DNA of 64,000 nucleotides, taken from the NCBI RefSeq assembly GCF_900573885.1, contig NZ_UPSE01000499.1:62001-126000 (forward strand), written 5' to 3'. The stretch is from Pseudomonas viridiflava. GTDB taxonomy: Bacteria > Pseudomonadota > Gammaproteobacteria > Pseudomonadales > Pseudomonadaceae. The translations under genes and the position numbers were made by a program. The notes beneath the pieces are model-generated. The model made no database searches and was not told where the DNA came from. It saw only the letters and a list, made by a program, of their open reading frames with translations. This document shows positions 8,511 through 17,549 of the stretch, piece by piece. Numbering within the stretch: the stretch's first letter is position 1; each line of letters begins with the position of its first letter.

Positions 8511-9224
8511 ATGTTTCGCAAACTCCTCACCCGCCTGATAAAGCTTCTGCTCTGGTTTGCTGCTGCCTCGGCGCTGGTGGTGCTGGTCTTTCGCTGGGTG
8601 CCACCGCCCGGCTCGGCTCTGATGGTCGAGCGTAAGGTTGAGTCGTGGATTGAAGGCAAACCCATTGACCTTCAGCGCACCTGGCGGCCTTGGTCTGAAC
8701 TTTCCGATGACCTGAAAATTGCGGTTATCGCGGGAGAAGACCAGAAGTTTGCCGAGCATTGGGGTTTTGATGTGCAGGCCATCCAGGCGGCGCTTGATCA
8801 CAACGAACGCGGCGGGAATTTGCGGGGCGCCAGTACGATCAGCCAGCAGGTGGCGAAAAACCTGTTCCTGTGGCCCGGGCGTAGCTGGGTGCGCAAAGGC
8901 CTGGAGGTGTGGTTCACCGGTTTGCTGGAGTTGCTCTGGCCCAAGCAGCGGATACTCGAGGTTTACCTGAACACGGTGGAGTGGGGTGATGGAGTGTTTG
9001 GTGCCGAGGCGGCAGCACACAAGCATTTCGGCGTGGGTGCTCCATACCTTTCGGCCCGGCAGGCAAGTCTGATGGCAGCCGTTTTGCCCAACCCGCTGAA
9101 GTGGAGCGCCGGCAAGCCGACCGGCTATATCAATCGCCGTGCTAACTGGATTCGCCAACAAATGCGCCAGTTAGGCGGTAATGACTACCTGGTGCAGATG
9201 CAGAAGGGCCGCAGCGCCTTGTAG
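8511..9224 (+). CDS. mtgA: Monofunctional biosynthetic peptidoglycan transglycosylase MtgA
   Basis: The 237-residue GT51 enzyme polymerises lipid II into glycan strands at the periplasmic face of the inner membrane. One N-terminal membrane anchor (about residues 8-28) is followed by the glycosyltransferase domain, with the catalytic-glutamate motif AGEDQKFAEHWG and the second signature GASTISQQVAKNLFLW. RILEVYLN and GAEAAAHKHFG complete the family pattern. It has no transpeptidase domain, so it is the monofunctional form. The ribosome site is weak. Confidence 0.95.
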   Translation: MFRKLLTRLIKLLLWFAAASALVVLVFRWVPPPGSALMVERKVESWIEGKPIDLQRTWRPWSELSDDLKIAVIAGEDQKFAEHWGFDVQAIQAALDHNERGGNLRGASTISQQVAKNLFLWPGRSWVRKGLEVWFTGLLELLWPKQRILEVYLNTVEWGDGVFGAEAAAHKHFGVGAPYLSARQASLMAAVLPNPLKWSAGKPTGYINRRANWIRQQMRQLGGNDYLVQMQKGRSAL

Positions 9225-9232
9225 GCGAGCGG

Positions 9233-9841
9233 CTACTGTTTGAGCGAACTGCGCGGTACTACGTGCAGGAGCAGAAGCGTTCCGTCCTCCACGTGAGCCG
9301 TCAGCCCTTGCATAGGATAGACCCAGCCCTCTCCGCTATTGAGCTGCAAGCGCAAGCGCGGCGCGCCAAAGGTGGCAGCTACCTGATCCTCAGCCACCGG
9401 TTGTTGAGGACGTAGCGTCAAAACAGAGAGGCTGTGGCCGCTTAGCTCGGTGAGCAGTTGGCTACTCAGGGGCTGCTCCGGGTCGGCAGGTTTGAGCCCC
9501 GTCGCAGTCATCAAGCTGGCGTGCTCCTGCTCGGTAAGTACCAGAGCGGCTTCAAGCTTCCACTGCTCACCTACATCGCCCAATTGTGAGCGGAAGAGCA
9601 GTTGCGGGCCGTCCAGCCGAGGTTTCAGCCACAGCTCTCCAGTGCTAACCGCGTTCAACTCTCCGAGCGTGAGCGCGCCTTCCGCCATCGGCGACACGAT
9701 CTCTTTTTGCCAGTGCGCCATGCCGGGCAGCGGCTCGGGCGCGCTTGTGCTGCGCATCAACCAGCCGCCCCACGCAAAGAATGCGATGGCGATCACCACA
9801 AATAGCAGCCAGTGCTGCATGCGTAGCGGTGGCATGGACAT
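9233..9841 (-). CDS. Membrane-anchored hypothetical protein
   Basis: A 202-residue protein with one N-terminal membrane segment (HWLLFVVIAIAFFAWGGWL) and a soluble remainder predicted to lie outside the cytoplasm. I recognise no domain. The start at ATG 9841 is chosen because GGAGA stands six bases upstream. The frame extends ten codons further, to 9871, without ribosome-site support. A hypothetical gene occupies this place between mtgA and rpoH in P. aeruginosa as I remember it. It lies directly downstream of the rpoH terminator and ends tail-to-tail with mtgA. Confidence 0.75.
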   Translation of the reverse strand: MSMPPLRMQHWLLFVVIAIAFFAWGGWLMRSTSAPEPLPGMAHWQKEIVSPMAEGALTLGELNAVSTGELWLKPRLDGPQLLFRSQLGDVGEQWKLEAALVLTEQEHASLMTATGLKPADPEQPLSSQLLTELSGHSLSVLTLRPQQPVAEDQVAATFGAPRLRLQLNSGEGWVYPMQGLTAHVEDGTLLLLHVVPRSSLKQ

Positions 9842-9877
9842 AGAGCGTCTCCGAGACAGGGGTAAACACACGGGCAG

Positions 9878-9904
9878 AAAAAAGCCGCACCTGAGTGCGG
9901 CTCT
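9878..9904 (-). terminator. Rho-independent terminator of rpoH
   Basis: On the minus strand, AGCCGCAC-TCAG-GTGCGGCT is followed by a run of T. It starts about 20 bases past the rpoH stop codon. Confidence 0.85.
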
Positions 9905-9923
9905 AGTCAGTTCACGGTGAGAC

Positions 9924-10778
9924 TCAGGCGGCGATAGAGCCTTTGAGTTTGTTCATCGCGTTCTTTTCCAGCTGACGAATACGTTCGGCCGAAACGTTGT
10001 ACTTGGCCGCCAGCTCATGAAGCGTCGCCTTTTCTTCCGCCAGCCAGCGCTGGTAGAGAATATCGCGGCTGCGCTCATCAAGGCCTTCCAGCGCCTCATG
10101 CAGGTTCGCGGTGGCGCTGTCGCTCCAATCGGAATCTTCAAGCTGGCGAGCAGGGTCGTAGCGATGGTCTTCCAGGTAATTGGCTGGCGACTGGAAGGCG
10201 CTTTCATCGTCCGCCTCGGCAGCTGGATCGAACGCCATGTCGTGCCCCGTCAATCGGCTTTCCATCTCGCGCACTTCGCGCGGTTCAACGCCCAGGCTTT
10301 CGGCCACGGCGTGAACTTCATCGTTATTGAGCCAGGCCAGACGCTTTTTCTGGCTGCGCAGATTGAAGAACAATTTGCGCTGAGCCTTGGTGGTGGCCAC
10401 TTTAACGATGCGCCAATTGCGCAGGATGAACTCGTGAATTTCAGCTTTGATCCAGTGCACGGCAAACGACACCAAACGCACACCCATTTCAGGGTTGAAG
10501 CGTTTGACGGCCTTCATCAGGCCAACATTGCCTTCCTGGATCAGGTCGGCCTGTGCCAGGCCGTAACCGGAATAACTTCTGGCGATATGGACAACAAACC
10601 GCAGGTGCGCGAGCACCATTTGGCGAGCGGCTTCGAGGTCTTGATGGTAAAAAAGACTCTCGCCCAGTTCGCGCTCCTGCTCAACAGTCAGCAGCGGAAT
10701 GCTGTTGACCGCATGCACGTAGGCCTCCAGGTTTGCGCCTGGGACTAGAGCATGGACAGGTTGCAAAGAATTGCTCAT
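9924..10778 (-). CDS. rpoH: RNA polymerase heat-shock sigma factor RpoH (sigma32)
   Basis: The 284-residue sigma factor directs transcription of heat-shock genes. Visible parts are region 2 (QADLIQEGNVGLMKAVKRF and VSFAVHWIKAEIHEFIL), the RpoH box QRKLFFNLR that separates it from other sigma factors, and region 4 with a helix-turn-helix (LHELAAKYNVSAERIRQLE). The ATG at 10778 is preceded by GGAGGATTCGC. The open frame runs upstream to 10862 without support. The untranslated leader is long enough for the temperature control seen in other rpoH messages, but I did not establish a fold. Confidence 0.97.
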   Translation of the reverse strand: MSNSLQPVHALVPGANLEAYVHAVNSIPLLTVEQERELGESLFYHQDLEAARQMVLAHLRFVVHIARSYSGYGLAQADLIQEGNVGLMKAVKRFNPEMGVRLVSFAVHWIKAEIHEFILRNWRIVKVATTKAQRKLFFNLRSQKKRLAWLNNDEVHAVAESLGVEPREVREMESRLTGHDMAFDPAAEADDESAFQSPANYLEDHRYDPARQLEDSDWSDSATANLHEALEGLDERSRDILYQRWLAEEKATLHELAAKYNVSAERIRQLEKNAMNKLKGSIAA

Positions 10779-10889
10779 GCGAATCCTCCGACTCACGAAA
10801 CTCGTGCCTTTTGAGCACTGCCCGGATAAGACCAGACAGTTGACCCGAAAGTTCAAAAGCACGAAAAAACACTAATAAACAATAACTTA

Positions 10890-11912
10890 CTACTTCGGGG
10901 CTAACTCGTTCAAGTGACGGGCCACCGCAAGCCAGGCGCCAATATACCCCAACAGAACGGCGCCAAGCAGCAACGATAGACCATCGGATAATGGCACCCC
11001 AGCCAGCGCGAAGTCGCTGCCGTAAAGGCCGGCCAGGCGAACCACCGCACCGTTAAGCCAGTCCAGCCCGAACGCCAGCACAGCCCAGGACAACACACCC
11101 GCGCCGAGCCCATAAAGCGCCCCCATATAAAGGAAGGGACGCCGCACGTAGCTGTCGGTTCCACCTACCAGCTTGATGACTTCGATTTCAGTGCGCCGGT
11201 TTTCGATGTGCAAGCGGATGGTGTTGCCGATCACCAGCAGCAATGCCATGACCAGCAACAGCGTCAGCCCGAAAACAAACCGCTCGCCCAGCTTCAAAAT
11301 GGCGCTCAGGCGTTCGACCCACAGCAAATCCAGCTGCGCCTGCTGCACCTTGGGCAACTCAGCCAGGCGCAGACGCAAGGCTTCCAGCGCGGCTTTATCC
11401 ACTTCCTTCGGGGTCACCAGAATCACGCCTGGCAACGGGTTCTCCGGAAGCTCTTTCAGCGCCTCTCCCAAACCGGACTGCTGCTGGAACTCGGCGAGCG
11501 CCTGTTCACGGCTGATCCATTCGGATTCGGCCACGTCGTTCATTTCTGCGATTTGCGCGCGCAGCTTTTCGCCGTCGGCTTCGTTGGCGTCGAGCGTCAT
11601 GAACAACGAAATCTGTGCCGCGCGCTGCCATGACCCGCCCAAGCGCTCAACGTTGTTGAGCAGCAGCGAGAGGCCCATCGGCAAGCTCAGTGCGACCGCC
11701 ATCACCAGGCAGGTGAAGAAACTGCCGATTGGCTGCTTGGCCAGGCGACGCAAACTGTCGATCAGGCTAGAGCGATGGGCCTCGATCCAGGCGTGCAGCA
11801 GCGTGGAGAAATCCGGGCTGCCGTCGTCCTTCTTATGATCATTTTTCTTTGGTGCAGCGCCTACACGCTCGGCAGCCGACGACGGCTCCTGCGGATTACG
11901 AGTTGCGGTCAT
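10890..11912 (-). CDS. ftsX: Cell division ABC transporter permease FtsX
   Basis: The 340-residue integral membrane partner of FtsE transmits ATP-driven signals to periplasmic peptidoglycan hydrolases at the septum. It has a cytoplasmic N-terminal arm, a first membrane helix around residues 65-88, a periplasmic domain, and three more helices after about residue 210 (FVFGLTLLLVMALLLVIGN). Its start overlaps the ftsE stop by one base (TAATG), so translation is coupled. The order ftsY-ftsE-ftsX-rpoH is the classical gammaproteobacterial arrangement. Confidence 0.96.
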   Translation of the reverse strand: MTATRNPQEPSSAAERVGAAPKKNDHKKDDGSPDFSTLLHAWIEAHRSSLIDSLRRLAKQPIGSFFTCLVMAVALSLPMGLSLLLNNVERLGGSWQRAAQISLFMTLDANEADGEKLRAQIAEMNDVAESEWISREQALAEFQQQSGLGEALKELPENPLPGVILVTPKEVDKAALEALRLRLAELPKVQQAQLDLLWVERLSAILKLGERFVFGLTLLLVMALLLVIGNTIRLHIENRRTEIEVIKLVGGTDSYVRRPFLYMGALYGLGAGVLSWAVLAFGLDWLNGAVVRLAGLYGSDFALAGVPLSDGLSLLLGAVLLGYIGAWLAVARHLNELAPK

Positions 11913-12580
11913 TAACCAGCCTCCCCATCGCCAATAAGGCGGCCGCGTTGCAGCGTCAGCATGCGATGGCGCATGCGGGCGATAAGCGCCAGGTCGTGGC
12001 TGGCGATCAGCACGCTGGTGCCCATGCGGTTGATGTCTTCGAACACACCCATGATTTCAGCGGCCAACCTGGGGTCGAGGTTACCGGTCGGTTCGTCCGC
12101 CAACAGCAACGCTGGGCGGTGCACGACGGCGCGGGCAATGCCGACGCGCTGTTGCTGGCCGGTGGAGAGGTCGCCAGGAAACAGATCACGCTTGTCGCTC
12201 AGCGCAACGCGCTCCAGCGCGGCGTCGACGCGCTTGGCGATGTCGGGCTTGGACAACCCGAGAATCTGCAGCGGCAACGCCACGTTGTTGAACACGGTGC
12301 GGTCAAACAGCAGCTGGTGGTTCTGAAACACCACGCCAATCTGGCGACGCAGGAAAGGAATCTGAGCGGTGGTGATTTGCGCCAGATCCTGGCCTGCCAG
12401 CAGCAGCTTGCCCGAGGTGGGCCGCTCCATTGCCAGAATCAAGCGCAGCAAGGTGCTCTTGCCGGCGCCGGAATGCCCGGTGACGAACAGAAATTCGCCG
12501 CGGCGCACGCGAAAACTCAGCTCGTGCAGGCCGACGTGGCCATTGGCGTAGCGTTTACCCACCTGCTCAAAGCGAATCAT
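11912..12580 (-). CDS. ftsE: Cell division ATP-binding protein FtsE
   Basis: The 222-residue ABC ATPase pairs with FtsX at the septal ring. It has Walker A GHSGAGKSTLL, the ABC signature as LSTGQQQRV (T replacing the usual first G, as is common in FtsE), Walker B LLLADEPTGNLD and the switch histidine in IASHD. It overlaps ftsY by four bases (ATGA) and ftsX by one, so the three form one operon. Confidence 0.97.
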   Translation of the reverse strand: MIRFEQVGKRYANGHVGLHELSFRVRRGEFLFVTGHSGAGKSTLLRLILAMERPTSGKLLLAGQDLAQITTAQIPFLRRQIGVVFQNHQLLFDRTVFNNVALPLQILGLSKPDIAKRVDAALERVALSDKRDLFPGDLSTGQQQRVGIARAVVHRPALLLADEPTGNLDPRLAAEIMGVFEDINRMGTSVLIASHDLALIARMRHRMLTLQRGRLIGDGEAG

Positions 12581-13929
12581 GCGTGCTCCCGCTCGGCGAA
12601 CAAGGCCTGAACAAAGGCTTCAGCTTCAAAGGTACGAAGATCATCAATGCCCTCACCCACGCCGATATAGCGGATAGGCAGGCCAAACTGCTTGGCCAGC
12701 GCGAATATCACGCCGCCCTTGGCAGTGCCGTCCAGCTTGGTGAGTGCCAGGCCGGTGAGGTTCACGGTCTGGTTGAATTGCTTGGCCTGGCTGATGGCGT
12801 TCTGTCCGGTGCCGGCGTCCAGCACCAGCAACACTTCGTGCGGAGCGGTTTCGTCCAGTTTGCCGATCACGCGGCGCACCTTTTTCAGCTCTTCCATCAG
12901 GTTGTCTTTGGTGTGCAGACGGCCAGCGGTGTCGGCGATCAGCACGTCGATGCCACGGGCAGTTGCGGCCTGAACAGCGTCGAAGATGACCGAGGCGGAA
13001 TCGGCGCCAGTGTGCTGAGCGATCACCGCAATCTGATTACGCTCGCCCCACACTTGCAGTTGCTCGACGGCTGCCGCGCGGAAGGTGTCGCCCGCAGCCA
13101 GCATTACCTTCTTGCCTTCCTGCTGAAGTTTCTTCGCCAATTTGCCGATGGTGGTGGTTTTGCCGGCGCCGTTGACGCCCACCACCAGAATCACGAAGGG
13201 CTTCTTCTCAGCCGGAATCACCAGCGGCTGCTCGACCGGTTTGAGCAGCGACGCCAGCTCTTCCTGCAGCGCCTTATATAAAGCACCGCTGTCGACCAGC
13301 TGCTTACGTGCGACTTTCTGCGTGAGGCTCTGGATGATCGCGGTGGTGGCTTCGACGCCAACGTCGGCGGTGAGCAAGCGTGTTTCGATCTCATCAAGCA
13401 GGTCATCGTCGATGGCCTTTTTACCGAGGAACAGGCTGGCCATGCCCTCGCCGAGGCTGGCGCTTGTTTTCGACAACCCTTGCTTGAGCCGGGCGAAGAA
13501 ACCGGCTTTGCTTTCTGTCGATGCCGCAGGCGCAGGCGCGACCACCACTGGCACCGCGCTTACAGGCGGCGCGACTGGCTCGGCAACAACCGGTTCAGGC
13601 GTGGGAAGAATCGGCTCTGGCGCGGGAACGGGCGCCGCAACAGGTTCCAGAACCGGCGCGATAACCACGTCGGGCTCCGTGGTCAGTTGCTGTTCCTGGG
13701 CGGGCAGCTCGGTTGCCGGAGCGTCGATGACCGGTGGCGTTTCGGCAGGCGCGGGCTCGGCCGGCGCTACGGTTTCGACCGCAGCATCAGGCGCCGCAGC
13801 GGGCTCCTGAGGCTTTTTGCGCAACCAGCCAAACAGGCTTTTTTTCTCGCCAGTCTTCTCGTCGGAAGGGGCCGGAGCGTTGTTCCCAGCAGCGGCTGGG
13901 GTCTTCTTGTCGTCTTTGGAACCAAACAT
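12577..13929 (-). CDS. ftsY: Signal recognition particle receptor FtsY
   Basis: The 450-residue GTPase docks SRP-ribosome complexes at the inner membrane. The first ~150 residues are a low-complexity acidic region rich in Ala, Pro, Glu and Val, the variable A domain. The NG domain follows with G1 GVNGAGKTTTIGKLA, DTFRAAAVEQL, G3 DTAGRLHTKDNLMEEL and G4 TKLDGTAKGG. It is the first gene of the ftsYEX operon and is divergent from the M16 peptidase pair. Confidence 0.97.
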   Translation of the reverse strand: MFGSKDDKKTPAAAGNNAPAPSDEKTGEKKSLFGWLRKKPQEPAAAPDAAVETVAPAEPAPAETPPVIDAPATELPAQEQQLTTEPDVVIAPVLEPVAAPVPAPEPILPTPEPVVAEPVAPPVSAVPVVVAPAPAASTESKAGFFARLKQGLSKTSASLGEGMASLFLGKKAIDDDLLDEIETRLLTADVGVEATTAIIQSLTQKVARKQLVDSGALYKALQEELASLLKPVEQPLVIPAEKKPFVILVVGVNGAGKTTTIGKLAKKLQQEGKKVMLAAGDTFRAAAVEQLQVWGERNQIAVIAQHTGADSASVIFDAVQAATARGIDVLIADTAGRLHTKDNLMEELKKVRRVIGKLDETAPHEVLLVLDAGTGQNAISQAKQFNQTVNLTGLALTKLDGTAKGGVIFALAKQFGLPIRYIGVGEGIDDLRTFEAEAFVQALFAEREHA

Positions 13930-14075
13930 GGAGAGCGGCTATCTCAAGGGTGCGACGCGCCAACAGGGTAAAAACCCAACAGCCGTGGCCGCCAATAAAA
14001 TGGATGAGTATCCTAGCACCTCCGCGCCCGCCGACGCTAAGACCAAGCGGGCCTTCTCGACAGGTCATTCACTTC

Positions 14076-15431
14076 ATGAAAATGCTTGCCCGCAGTGCCA
14101 CCGGGCTGCTGCTCGCGGCCCTTTGCCTGCCGCTGTCCACATTCGCCGCCGATACCCAACCCACTGAAGAGTTCACCCTCGCCAACGGCCTGAAGGTCGT
14201 GGTGCGTGAAGACCACCGCGCGCCCGTTGTGGTTTCCCAGGTTTGGTACAAGGTCGGCTCCAGCTATGAAACGCCCGGGCAGACCGGCCTTTCCCACGCC
14301 CTCGAGCACATGATGTTCAAGGGCAGCGCCAAGATGAAACCCGGCGAAGCGTCCCTTGTGTTGCGCGAGCTGGGCGCTGAAGAGAACGCCTTCACCAGCG
14401 ACGACTACACCGCCTATTACCAGGTGCTGGCTCGCGACCGTCTGCCGGTGGCCTTCGAGCTGGAAGCCGACCGCATGGCCAGCCTGCGCCTGCCGCCGGA
14501 AGAGTTCCGCAGCGAGATCGAAGTCATCAAGGAAGAGCGCCGCATGCGCACCGATGACAAGCCCAGTTCGCTGGCTTACGAGCGCTTCAAGGCCATGGCG
14601 TATCCCGGCAGCGGTTACGGCACGCCGACCATTGGCTGGATGGCCGACCTGCAGCGTATGAGCGTCGAAGAACTGCGCCATTGGTACGAAACCTGGTACA
14701 CGCCCAACAACGCCACGCTGGTGGTGGTCGGCGACGTCACGGTCGCCGAGGTTAAAACCCTGGCCGAGCGCTACTTCGGCCCCGTCCCCAGCCGCCCGAT
14801 CCCTACGGCAAAAGCGCCACTGGAACTGGCTGAGCCTGGCGAGCGACGCTTGCGTCTTTTCCTGCAAACACAATTGCCGAGCCTGATGATGGGCTTCAAC
14901 GTGCCAAGCCTGGCCACCGCCGCCAACCCGCGCGATGCCCACGCCCTGCGCCTGATTTCGGCGCTGCTCGACGGCGGCTACAGCGCGCGACTGCCCACGC
15001 AACTGGAGCGCGGCGAAGAGCTGGTGTCTGGCGCCTCTGCCAGTTACGACGCCTATAACCGCGGCGACAGCCTCTTCATGCTCTCTGCCACCCCCAACGT
15101 GCAAACCGGCAAAACCCTGGCCCAGGCCGAAGCGGGCCTGTGGCGTCAGCTGGAAGCCTTGAAGAAAACACCGCCCACCGCCGCCGAACTGGCCCGTGTT
15201 CGCGCACAGGTCATTGCTGGCCTGGTGTATGAGCGCGACTCCATCAGCAGTCAGGCCAGCACCATCGGCCAACTGGAAAGCGTTGGCCTGTCGTGGAAAT
15301 TGATGGACCAGGACCTGGCCGCCATCGAGGCCGTTACGCCCGACGATATCCAGCAAGCCGCCCGCACCTATTTCACGCGTGAACGCGTGAGCGTTGCCGA
15401 AGTACTGCCGAAGGAAAAAACCCATGAGTGA
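14076..15431 (+). CDS. M16 family zinc peptidase, catalytic partner
   Basis: The 451-residue insulinase/pitrilysin-type peptidase has a signal peptide (MKMLARSATG to STFAADT) and so is periplasmic. It carries the inverted zinc motif HALEH (HxxEH) with the downstream glutamate in GAEENAFTSDDYTAYY, then the C-terminal M16 domain. The frame is open far upstream, but ATG 14076 begins the signal peptide. It overlaps the next gene, a related protein without the zinc motif, by eight bases. Such pairs form heterodimers in which one chain is catalytic. Confidence 0.92.
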   Translation: MKMLARSATGLLLAALCLPLSTFAADTQPTEEFTLANGLKVVVREDHRAPVVVSQVWYKVGSSYETPGQTGLSHALEHMMFKGSAKMKPGEASLVLRELGAEENAFTSDDYTAYYQVLARDRLPVAFELEADRMASLRLPPEEFRSEIEVIKEERRMRTDDKPSSLAYERFKAMAYPGSGYGTPTIGWMADLQRMSVEELRHWYETWYTPNNATLVVVGDVTVAEVKTLAERYFGPVPSRPIPTAKAPLELAEPGERRLRLFLQTQLPSLMMGFNVPSLATAANPRDAHALRLISALLDGGYSARLPTQLERGEELVSGASASYDAYNRGDSLFMLSATPNVQTGKTLAQAEAGLWRQLEALKKTPPTAAELARVRAQVIAGLVYERDSISSQASTIGQLESVGLSWKLMDQDLAAIEAVTPDDIQQAARTYFTRERVSVAEVLPKEKTHE

Positions 15432-16947
15432 ACGCAACGGCCTGCGATATGGCCTCTTGGGCCTGAGCCTGCTGGTCTTGCTGGCGGTACTGGTGTTTGT
15501 CATCAGCCGCCCGGCCCAGGCGCCAACCGAACCCGTCAGCAGTGAACCCGCCGCCACTCAACCGGCGACGGCAACTGCCGCGAAAACCGAGGGCCACCTG
15601 GAATCGCTGGCCGCGCTGGAAGGCCAGGCGCCGAGCCATCGCGCCATCGACATTCAAACCTGGAAAACCGCGGAAGGCGCCAAGGTGCTGTTCGTCGAAG
15701 CGCACCAGCTGCCGATGTTCGACCTGCGCCTGACCTTTGCCGCCGGCAGCAGCCAGGACGGTGATATGCCCGGGCTGGCAATGATGACCAACGCCATGCT
15801 CAACGAGGGCATTGCCGGTAAAGATGTAAGCGCCATTGCCGCCGGTTTCGAAGACCTCGGTGCCGACTTCGGCAACGGCGCCTACCGCGACATGGCAGTA
15901 GCCAGCCTGCGCAGCCTCACCGCCGCCGACAAGCGCGAACCGGCGCTGAAGCTGTTTACCGAGGTGCTGGGCAAACCGACCTTTCCCGCAGACTCGCTTG
16001 CGCGCATCCGCAATCAGGTGCTGGCCGGCTTCGAATATCAGAAGCAGAACCCTGGCCGCCTGGCCGGGCTGGAGCTGTTCAAGCAGCTGTATGGCACGCA
16101 TCCATACGCGCATTCCAGCGATGGCGACGCCACCTCCATTCCACGCGTAACGGTTGCGCACATGCAGGCTTTCCATCGCAAGGCTTATGCGGCCGGCAAT
16201 GTGGTGATTGCGCTGGTCGGCGACTTGTCCCGTGCTGACGCCGAAGCCATGGCCGCTCAGGTGTCGGCTGCCCTGCCCAAAGGCCCGGCGTTGCCCAAGG
16301 TGCCGCAGCCGAGCGAGCCGAAGGCTGGCCTGACGCACATCGAGTTTCCGTCCAAACAAACCACGCTGATGCTGGCGCAGATGGGCATCGACCGCGCCGA
16401 GCCGGACTATGCCGCACTGTTCCTTGGCAATCAGATTCTCGGTGGCGGCGGCTTCGGCACGCGCCTGATGGATCAGGTGCGGGAAAAGCGCGGGCTCACC
16501 TACGGCATTTCCTCGGGCTTCACTGCCATGCAGGCGCGTGGCCCGTTCATGATCAGCCTGCAAACTCGCGCAGAGCAGAGCGAAGGCGCGCTGAAACTGG
16601 TGCAAGACATCCTGCGCGATTACGTCGCCAACGGCCCCACGCAGAAAGAAGTGGACGATGCAAAGCGGGAACTTGCGGGCAGCTTTCCGCTGTCTACCGC
16701 CAGTAATGGCGATATAGTTTCGCAATTGGGCGCCATTGGCTTCTACGATCTGTCGCTGACCTATCTGGAAGATTTCATGCAGCAGGTACAGGCGCTGGAC
16801 GTGGCGAAAGTGAAAGCGGCGATGGCCAAGCATCTGAATGCCGATGCGCTGGTCATTGTCACCGCCGGGCCAACCGTGCCGCAGAAGCCATTGCCGCCTC
16901 CCACCGATCACCCTGCCGAGCCTGCGCTTGGCGTTCCGGAGCACTGA
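15424..16947 (+). CDS. M16 family peptidase-like protein, non-catalytic partner
   Basis: The 507-residue M16-fold protein has an N-terminal membrane anchor (about residues 8-30) and a linker rich in Pro, Ala and Thr. Where its partner has HALEH this protein reads GLAMMTNAMLNEG, so the zinc ligands are missing. The M16 domain-2 features (GGGGFGTRLMDQVREKRGLTY) are kept. It likely forms the substrate-holding half of a heterodimer with the upstream product. Start ATG 15424 overlaps that gene, and its stop codon overlaps the rsmD start. Confidence 0.9.
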   Translation: MSERNGLRYGLLGLSLLVLLAVLVFVISRPAQAPTEPVSSEPAATQPATATAAKTEGHLESLAALEGQAPSHRAIDIQTWKTAEGAKVLFVEAHQLPMFDLRLTFAAGSSQDGDMPGLAMMTNAMLNEGIAGKDVSAIAAGFEDLGADFGNGAYRDMAVASLRSLTAADKREPALKLFTEVLGKPTFPADSLARIRNQVLAGFEYQKQNPGRLAGLELFKQLYGTHPYAHSSDGDATSIPRVTVAHMQAFHRKAYAAGNVVIALVGDLSRADAEAMAAQVSAALPKGPALPKVPQPSEPKAGLTHIEFPSKQTTLMLAQMGIDRAEPDYAALFLGNQILGGGGFGTRLMDQVREKRGLTYGISSGFTAMQARGPFMISLQTRAEQSEGALKLVQDILRDYVANGPTQKEVDDAKRELAGSFPLSTASNGDIVSQLGAIGFYDLSLTYLEDFMQQVQALDVAKVKAAMAKHLNADALVIVTAGPTVPQKPLPPPTDHPAEPALGVPEH

Positions 16948-17546
16948 TGGCCCGTCCCGTAAAACCAGGCAACGCCCCCGCCCATGGCGGCGAAGGCCAG
17001 TTGCGCATCATTGGCGGCGAGTGGCGCAGCCGCCAGTTCAGCTTTCCCATGGCCCATGGTTTGCGACCCACGCCGAACCGGGTGCGCGAAACCCTGTTCA
17101 ACTGGCTGGCGCCCTATGTTCAAGGCGCGCGGGTGCTCGATCTGTTCGCCGGCAGCGGCGCGTTGTATCTGGAAGCGTTGTCACGCGGGGCCAGCCTGGC
17201 CCTCGCGCTGGACCTCAATGGCGCCGCCATCGCCAGCCTGCGCCAGACGCTCGACACGCTGAAATGCGCCACCGGCCAGCTGCTGCAAACCGATACGCTG
17301 CGCTACCTGGAAACCCAGACGCCCGCCCAATTCGACCTGGTGTTCCTCGACCCGCCGTTCAATCAGAACCTGCTGCAGCCCACCTGCACCCTGCTGGAAG
17401 AAAAAGGCTGGCTGGCCGATGACGCTTGGGTATACACGGAAAGCGAAAACCCGCCGTCGAGCCTCACCATGCCCGCCAACTGGCGCCTGCACCGCGAGCA
17501 GAAAGCCGGTCAGGTGTATTACGCCCTGTGGCAGCGCACGGCGTAG
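16947..17546 (+). CDS. rsmD: 16S rRNA m2G966 methyltransferase RsmD
   Basis: The 199-residue SAM-dependent methyltransferase modifies G966 of 16S rRNA. It shows the RsmD opening LRIIGGEWRSRQF, then RPTPNRVRETLFNWL, the SAM-binding LDLFAGSGALYLEAL and the catalytic DPPF motif (VFLDPPFNQN). Its ATG overlaps the stop of the upstream M16 gene (TGATG). Confidence 0.96.
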   Translation: MARPVKPGNAPAHGGEGQLRIIGGEWRSRQFSFPMAHGLRPTPNRVRETLFNWLAPYVQGARVLDLFAGSGALYLEALSRGASLALALDLNGAAIASLRQTLDTLKCATGQLLQTDTLRYLETQTPAQFDLVFLDPPFNQNLLQPTCTLLEEKGWLADDAWVYTESENPPSSLTMPANWRLHREQKAGQVYYALWQRTA

Positions 17547-17549
17547 TTC

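Noticed and set aside
14037..15557. A 506-codon open frame antisense to the first M16 gene, and similar long antisense frames at 15373-16944, 22560-23753 and 38541-39797
   Set aside because: All lie opposite genes with clear family motifs and show the low-complexity composition of antisense high-GC frames.
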